Shown here: one piece after another, positions 57,368 to 64,000 of the stretch | Numbering within the stretch: the first letter of the stretch is position 1 | Layout of the letters: the number at the start of each line of letters is the position of its first letter | Assembly (NCBI GenBank): GCA_037783415.1 | Contig: JAZGTN010000058.1 | Span: 2,578,001 to 2,642,000, forward strand | Source of the DNA: Leptasterias polaris | Taxonomy: Eukaryota; Echinodermata; Asteroidea; Forcipulatida; Asteriidae | Direction: 5' to 3' | Length of the DNA: 64,000 bases | Program-made: the position numbers and the translations under genes | Notes under the pieces: generated by a model | The model's database searches: none | What the model saw: only the letters and a program-made list of their open reading frames with translations | Told to the model about the DNA's origin: nothing

Positions 57368-59769
57368 ATGGCCGCCACTTCCCGATTGACGCTTCAAGAA
57401 GCTCTGCATGTTGTCGTAGATGGTTCCGATGACGATGATGACAATTTGGATCTGCAATTTGATGCAAGTAACATTGAAGTTTCACAGGTAATTGTTTTTT
57501 TATTTTATGATATTCAAAGCTTCAATTTGTGAAAGATATAAGCCAATATTTCCGTCCTCCATTGAATGAAAACCACCTAAAAATATGTAGGCAGTCGTCA
57601 GATTGTTTACGTTGACGTTTTGGATTTTCCGTCTGCATGTAATTGTTTGTATTTGTATTGTATGTATAGTAAACATGCTTATAAAAATTTGTTATCACCC
57701 CTAAAACATTCTATTATTTTCTAAATTACGTCACATAATAATATCATTGAAACGGGTGTATGGTAATTTCTAAAAAACAACACAAAATAGTGCAAAATGA
57801 ACGATGTTTTGAGCAATTTTTTATTTTTTATTTTTTTTAAATATTTTTTTTATATAATTTTATTTTTATTTTCTCTCTAATTGTCAATATTGTTAGTAGC
57901 CCTTACGACAAGCAAAACTAAATTGAATGTTTGGCTATGTTTGATTAGTCTATTTTACTGTACCCAATCATCTTGATAATAAAAAAATTGTAGCAAAGTT
58001 TCACAACCAGGTTTCTTTGACTTTATTTTGGTTGTATCAAGGAAAGAAATGTATGCACAAATTTATCATGTCAATGAAACAAGCCAAGCATAAAAACAAA
58101 AATACAAACCGAATAAGACTCGTCTGTGATATATGCCTTACCTTCAAAATAAGAGAACAAAGGCAATGTAAGAAACATTCCATACTAAATTGTAAAGTTG
58201 GAAATTTTTTCTTTTGTCATGTTTTCTAGATTATTTCGAGTAGTGATGAAGACAGTGATGATGACTTCATAGTAAGTCCCGAAGATTCTGGCGATGATGC
58301 AAGCAATGCTGATGTCATTGATGATATTGATAGCGATGAATATACCCCTGGTCCCAGTCGGCGTAGAGGCAGAGGTCACGGTGGCAGAGGTCAGGGTGGC
58401 AGAGGTCAGGGTGGCAGAGGTCGACGTGGAAATGGTCGACGTGGAAATGGTCAAGGTGGTAGGGGTCGAGGGCGTGGTGGAAGAGGCAGAGGACAAAATG
58501 GTGACACTGCCCCTCCAGCGGGATGGTCAAACACCTTGAATGCTCCCATCATTCATCCCTACACAGAAACCCCGGGGCCCCAGTGCAACCTTCCGTTTGA
58601 TGCAAAAGAGTTGGATTTTTTCTCTGCCTTGTTGGGAATGATTTCTTTGATTCTTTGGCATACAATACTAATATGAATGCTGTCTGCAAAAGGCCACCAA
58701 TCATACCAGATCTGAACAATGAATATGCTACATCTGACCAATAGACTGTGCAAGTCTCGCGCGTATCGGAGCGAGAAAAAACGTCAAGCGAAGAACATAT
58801 TTTTTTCTGAAATCAAATCATTGTTTTTAAATTAGATCTATGAAAAAATCTGACCAACAAAAATAATCATTACAATTTGTATAAAATGAGTTTTAGCTTT
58901 CATAATAAACACACAAATCATTTGTTAGTTTTTGTTGAAACAAACTAAAAGCTCTGGGACAAGGATGCTTATTTTGATCTTAACTTTTTAGGAACCCCTT
59001 TTGTAAATCCACGCCCGAGTACGTGCAGCCACTAAAAGCCGGTTTAAACGCAGACGCGCGATGATCGCACGGGCGTACAATTAATGCCTGGCGCAGTTTG
59101 AAGAGGACGCTGACGCCTCGACAACCGTAGACTGCAATGAAAAGGCTTAGCGTCTGACAATTACAGCGTCTGGTGATTATCATCGCGCGACCAAAACAAA
59201 TTTTGGTGATCGGAGGTGGGCACAATCCTTAATTTTTTGCAAGTAACCGGAAGCAGAGGTCAAGTTTAATTCTTTGGTTTTCTTCGTTGTATTGTTGAAT
59301 TGATTTTACTTTGATACTTGTTTTTACTTAGTATTACATTCCCAACAACATATTTAATTTTCATAGTCATGAAGTACGTTAAACTAAAATAATAGACGAA
59401 ACAAAATCTTGCCAACGTAAAACTCCATAATGGTTGGGACCACAATGGTCCCGGAAGTTCGAATGCGCGCGAGACTTGCACAGTCTATACTGGAAACCCA
59501 CTAATGAAGATGAAATAAAAGCCTTTGTTGGTATAAACATCCTCATGGGGTTGAAACAAATGCCAGAGTACAATGACTACTGGAGCAGTGACCACATGAT
59601 GAATGACAGCTTCATAGCCTCACGCATGTCTAAAAACAGGTATGAGAAATTATCACAGTTCTTTCACTGTAGTAACCAGCTGACCCCATTGATAATGATG
59701 ACCGGATCAACAAAGTGCGTAAATTTGTCGACAAGCTTGATGAGAATTTCCGACAAATGCTGATCCCTG
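57368..59769 (+). pseudogene. piggyBac transposase (PGBD-like), interrupted twice
   Basis: Exon 1 57368-57487 (MAATSRLTLQEALHVVVDGS, acidic) joins in phase to 58230: ISSSDEDSDDDFIVSPEDSG, then an Arg/Gly-rich repeat (RGRGHGGRGQGGRGQGGRG) and LPFDAKELDFFSALLG. A one-base deletion at about 58637 shifts the frame; it continues with NMNAVCKRPPIIPDLNNEYA to 58741. A 742-bp element is inserted there. Reading resumes YWKPTNEDEIKAFVGINILM (59488 on), LKQMPEYNDYWSSDHMM, NRYEKLSQFFHCSNQ (DDE_Tnp_1_7). Another shift at about 59690 leads to DRINKVRKFVDKLDENFRQM, and the frame is cut at 59770 by Harbinger H3. The catalytic aspartates beyond this point are outside or past H3. The RG-rich tract is unusual for a piggyBac N-terminus. 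Confidence 0.85.
58744..59485. mobile_element. 742-bp TA-flanked element in piggyBac
   Basis: Starts GACTGTGCAAGTCTCGCGCG and ends with its exact complement. TA stands on both sides (58742-58743, 59486-59487). Taking it out with one TA rejoins the piggyBac frame (SDQ-YWKPTNE) exactly. TA duplication fits the Tc1/mariner group. No coding capacity seen. Confidence 0.9.
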
Positions 59770-60428
59770 CAGCCGATTTCACGAAAGTAGTGCGTAACTT
59801 GCGCCATGACTTAAAGTTACGCCACGTAAATGTTGCGCAGCTGCGCCACTTCCTTAAGTTGCATTTCACGAAACTTGCCTTAGCTGCGCAACGTTTTAAT
59901 AACTAAAATAAATAATAAACACCGCGGACGAGGCTAATATCAACCTTTTCAACGGCTGTTGCCTGAAACCACAGAAAAAAATGCTACGGATCGGCCATTT
60001 TGAATCGCGATCTTTTTACACAACGTGTGTATACACATGTACATGACACAAACGCGTGAAGTGTATTTTCGCCCTTCCGTTTATTTCTAGTATTTGTCTA
60101 AAGTTTCCGTATCCTGCTACCAGTTTTTCATTCGTTATGACGTAAAATAGTATCTCCTTTACTAAAATGAGATACTCCTTTTTGTAAAAATGAGTGAAAA
60201 AGTGGTGATAGGATACGGAAAGTTTTCCCCCCTGCAGTAGCCGGGCCGTCGTGCGATTGTGAACAAGCAGACGATCATGGACGACGATATCTGCAACTTT
60301 TTGGCGGGCTGAATTTTCATCAAAGTTTCCACTTTTGCCTTGCAACAAAGGTGACGTGATTCATGTAAGTATAATGTACGAGTAGTAGTCAGTCTAGCTC
60401 GCCGATCTCATGTAGGTGGTTGACAGTT

Positions 60429-62330
60429 ATGATGGCGGCTAGGCAAAGAAACACAAATTGGACAGGGGAAGAGTGCAGCATTTTAGTGGATTTTGTCAGT
60501 GAACATTCAAGTAGAGAACTATTTGGGAGCAGTGGGAAAGGGGTACGGGCGCCAGCCAACATCAGCGTGGTTAAGAGACGGCAGTGGGAGGAGGTTGGTC
60601 AGTTGTTGGTGGCAAGTGGTGGGCCGAAGAGGGAGTGGCTAAAAATAAGAAAAAAATGGGGGGAACTTGCCAGCAAGGCAAGAAAATATCGACGGGACAC
60701 AGAGAAAACAGGTAGGCAAGGCAAGGCAAGGCTAACAATTATTAACAGATTTAGGCCTACCTGGCTCAAGGACGGTATTGTTTATTTATAGTTTACAAAT
60801 ATTAATTAACAACACGTTACTTTCCAAAATATAGGATCATTGTCAATAATTAATCTTGGAACTTGGATTTAACTCTCTCTCTGTAGGTAGTACTCTAGTA
60901 GTACATGTATGATGTACTAGTAGTAGTAGTACGTACTAGTAGTAGGCCCTACGATACATTATACATTAATATAAGTTTGCTGGTTATATGTTTGTGGAAC
61001 TCATATACATTGAACGGACTAACAAAAAAGCCAATTTGTACTAAGCTAAATTAAAAATAGCAACAAAGTCCTAACGTAAATAACAGACTACAACCGTGGA
61101 GCTACAACAAAGTATTTTTGTTAGTAAGTACATGTAACTTTAGTAGTATATCATGTATATTCAGTCAGAACACTAACACTACAGTCATAACAGTTATACT
61201 TGGTCTTGTTACATGTATGTTTGTTACATTTATTTGCCCAACTAAGCTACTTAAACTTTCTGTACACTTAGTCTCTAATATTCTTGTTTGGTTGTGTTTC
61301 AGGAGGAGGAGAGAGGCCGAAGGCCAATAAGCTTCTGGACAGGGTGCTAGACCAACTTGCACCCTCGTCCAAAGATGGTGTTGTCGCCAGGGGGGAGGGG
61401 GAGTCAGTTCCCACAGGATTGAACTGTAAGTGTAAGTTGAAGTAGAGGTTAATGCTTTAATTTTGGTTTAAACTATAAACTCCTTGGTGAATTGAGATAT
61501 TAACTTTAAAAATAGTTGCGGGTACATCATATTGTATTAATTATTACACAAGCGCAAGTAGAATATGGACGTGCCTGCATCCCAAATTGATTGCAGCCAA
61601 AGACCGACTTGGATGTACATGTAGGATACAGATGCGCTATATTTTTTTTCGTATTTCACAAGCGTTCGTGTGATAAAGAAATTGTTTTCAAACAAACTTG
61701 ACAGGCAGCTTAAAATAGTGCAATACAGGAAGTTGTATCAGCATTACAAAAAAGGTTAAGTTTTTGACAATTTGTGTATGGAGCAAGTGTTTTACTCCTG
61801 ACAATACCTTTTGTGTGGAGCAAAGCATCATCTTTCTCCTACCGAAAAGAGTAATGCATCTGTGGATTTGGTGTAATTTCAAGACTGACAATCACAATCT
61901 CAACGCAAACCAATGGTGCTCAGCACTTATTCTTAATTATGGAACTTATTTCCTTTCTTTTTTCAATAATGCAGCATCTGTGACACCAACACAAGCAGGA
62001 GAATGTGAAGGCGTCGATGATGGTGATGACGAGGATGACGATGATGGGGAGGAAGATGATGGGGAGGAAGATGAGGATGTTGGTGCTTCTTGTAATCCAG
62101 CAGAAGCTCCTGCATCAACTTCAAGGCGACCTGTAATGGGCTCAATCTATGACATAGAAAGAGCCCGATTACAGGTTGAACAAGATCGCCTTGAGGTTGA
62201 ACGGGAGCAACTCCTGGAAACAAGAAGCATCAACCGAAACATTGCCACCTTAAGTGCTAACTTGCAAATGTTAATTGCTCTAAATTGCAACCAACAAGGG
62301 ATTACTGTTGTTCAAGAATCTGAGAATTAG
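60429..62330 (+). CDS. Harbinger Myb/SANT-like partner protein of H3
   Basis: Three exons, 60429-60711, 61303-61425 and 61975-62330, joined by GT/AG introns in agreeing phases, give 253 residues with no break. Residues about 8-93 are the Myb/SANT-like domain: NTNWTGEECSILVDFVSEHS, RQWEEVGQLLVASGGPKREW and KIRKKWGELASKARKYRRD. Exon 2 is the conserved short block (LLDRVLDQLAPSSKDGVVA). Exon 3 has an Asp/Glu run and a helical segment (YDIERARLQVEQDRLEVERE) before the C-terminus. Comparable partners in zebrafish Harbinger3 carry the transposase into the nucleus and recruit it to the ends. Start: two ATGs in a row (60429, 60432) with GCGGCT following. Exon-for-exon equal to the H2 gene, so this is the intact model. 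Confidence 0.9.
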
Positions 62331-62535
62331 AGCAATTAACATTTGCACATTCCTTGTCAGTAAAAACTTGTATAAAGTATTTCTTCCTCATTGCATATTG
62401 CGCTTTTCAATAATCACTAATGAGCAACACAAATTACAAGAATAACATAAAAACAACAAAACACTTCTTTTGAACCTTCTCCACAACTTATCAATTTCAT
62501 GAAAATACAACTTATCAATTTCTTGAAAATGTAAT

Positions 62536-63967
62536 CTAAGCACGGTTGAAATGCTGGTTGATGATTTGGTTTCGGTGGAGTTGACCATCATGAAGTCCAC
62601 CCACATAAGGGGGCACTTCAACCTCATCATCATCATTATGCTCCTCATCGTCATCTTCTACATCAGGTTCTCCATAATCCTTGGCCATGTTGTGAAGAGC
62701 TGTGCAGGCAAGCACTATAGTAGTGGCTCTAACTGGGCGCACCCTCAAACCGATAGATAAGCAGGGAAATCTTCTCTTCAACTGCCCAAATACTTGCTCA
62801 ATTGTCACCCTTGTACGGGATAAACTGGAGTTGTAACGCCTTTCCGCTCTTGATGCAGGGTGTGGGATGGGAGTCATCAACCATGGTCGAAGGGCATACC
62901 CAGTATCCCCTATAAGTGTGCCATTGAGTCTGTAATCAAGTGAAAAATATGGATGAGAGTCATTGCTGCCAAAAAAAACACCTGAAATTTGTTCACAAGA
63001 TGACATTTCCACCTTTTGATGAACCCTTTGAGTTACAGACCCAATGAGCTTTGGGAACAGTATCCTCAGAGGTAGATCAAAGAGCACGATTTCTTTATAT
63101 CTGAAGAAACTTACATCATTTGTTGTTCGCCAGGCAGACTTTAAAATATCTGGCAGATTTAAACAAAAAACAAAAAACAAACAAAACTTCAGATTAAAGT
63201 CTGAAATGTCTCATCTCTGGAACCAACTTTTTCAATTTCGTTTGATGAGGGTCTCAAAGGTTGAATCAGTTTTGTGACACAATTTCTCCCACCAAAAGTA
63301 TCCTTATGGATGTTGGGGAATACAAATGTAAGTTTTTAACCTCATGTAAAAATGATGTAAACTGCCATTGTTTGTTTGTTACCCTTCCTTTGGTAACTTT
63401 TGTCAACATCAAAACAAAAATGTCTAATGACATCACATATCAGTACATGGGTCTGAACATTTTGGTACATCAATTTTAAAGTTCATTTCTGAATTTTGAT
63501 GATACTCGATCGAAACAGTATTTTTTGTAGGAATGTATTATGATTCGACATGATATATGATTCAAATTTCACTATGAAAAAGGAAAATGACAGTTTACAC
63601 CATTTAACATGAGTTATGTCATATTTTCCTACTTTCACTAGAATTCTGTCTATTGGAAAAAGTGTAACACTAAAATGGATTTGACCTTTGAGCTCTCCTT
63701 ATGATTATGTGTCCTCGCAACTGTAATTATGTAGCATACCTTCCATTTTCAAACATATCTCCAATCACACTTGCTTGAAGGATAGCACTATCATGTGTGC
63801 TGCCAGGCCAGCGTGCCACAACATTTGTTATCCTGTAGGAGGCGTTACAGATGGCCTGGATGTTGAGGCTGTGATAGCCCTTCCTGTTAACAAAGGTATA
63901 CTCCTCCTCTCCCATGGGTGACCCGTACAGGCGCACATGTGTGCAGTCAATTGCACCCACAATGCCT
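62536..63967 (-). CDS. Harbinger (HARBI1-type) transposase of H3, last two exons
   Basis: Exon 63967-63743 carries GAIDCTHVRLYGSPMGEEE (first D), FVNRKGYHSLNIQAIC and ARWPGSTHDSAIL (second D). It joins in phase over 63742-62931 to exon 62930-62536 with [18 protein letters not shown] and RTRVTIEQVFGQLKRRF (catalytic E), then an acidic tail and NQIINQHFNRA before the stop. All three catalytic residues are present and no break is seen. Unlike HA and H2, the last two blocks are in one exon. Earlier exons with the helix-turn-helix-like N-terminus lie beyond 64000. Confidence 0.92.
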
Positions 63968-64000
63968 ACATTTATTATGAGAGAGAAAAAACAACATATG

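Larger units (their letters stand above)
59770..64000. mobile_element. Harbinger H3, left end and both genes, runs past the window
   Basis: Starts CAGCCGATTTCACGAA, aligned with the HA and H2 ends; CTG precedes it (59767-59769). The subterminal zone to about 59900 uses TTGCGC/GCGCAA/TTAAGTTRCG words and a repeated TTTCACGAAACTTGCC. It carries an intact Myb-like partner gene (plus, 60429-62330) and a convergent transposase (minus, from 63967 leftwards), whose first exons are outside the window. 62931-63742 is intron. Confidence 0.85.

Noticed and set aside
58185..58530. Open frames on the minus strand with Ser/Thr or His/Asp repeats
   Set aside because: They are mirror images of the acidic and RG-rich piggyBac coding region and have no independent support.

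Overview
The window is eukaryotic, animal DNA: multi-exon genes with GT/AG introns, AT-rich spacers, tRNA-derived SINEs and many DNA transposons. The recurring TTAA-flanked repeat (37437-37793, 38808-39157), the fold-back repeats next to it and the frequent AGGCCTA words are what I associate with echinoderms, most likely a sea star. That assignment comes from memory of repeat style, not from a search. I see no ordinary host housekeeping gene. Almost every coding segment belongs to a mobile element or is transposon-derived.

Layout. 1-1430: decayed non-LTR retrotransposon end. 1434-10620: a PIF/Harbinger copy (H1), interrupted at 3076-8045 by a second, complete but defective Harbinger (HA) with a CTG target duplication. 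10621-16337: a decayed RT scrap, a weak exon candidate and a 3.4-kb element whose arms are arrays of imperfect ACTGCAGT/ACTACAGT palindromes (12392-15814). 16341-44074: Harbinger H2 (CAG duplication), swollen to 27.7 kb by a 19.8-kb CACTA/EnSpm-like element (19967-39762, AA duplication). That element carries a tnp2-like transposase (broken) and, downstream on the same strand, an intact seven-exon gene for a DUF4806 protein. Its transposase gene is split by a block of about 9 kb (22935-32077) holding a minus-strand gene whose six coding exons join in phase into an OTU cysteine protease fused to a hAT transposase. 44075-47845: SINE and fold-back repeats. 47846-49868: minus-strand gene with a RAG1-type N-terminal zinc domain and RING, joined to the end of a transposase-like protein. 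51440-54656: SINEs, a basic-protein fragment and a 5'-truncated Penelope-like element (RT plus GIY-YIG). 56232-57187: broken BEN-like gene. 57368-59769: piggyBac pseudogene interrupted by a 742-bp TA-flanked element and cut at 59770 by Harbinger H3. H3 runs off the right edge and looks intact.

The four Harbingers share one plan: a transposase facing a Myb/SANT-like partner gene of three exons, and ends reading NNNNCGATTTCACGAA followed by arrays of short CG-rich words. Because several insertions have a paralogous empty site or an interrupted reading frame in the same window, the insertion points and order of many events can be read directly.
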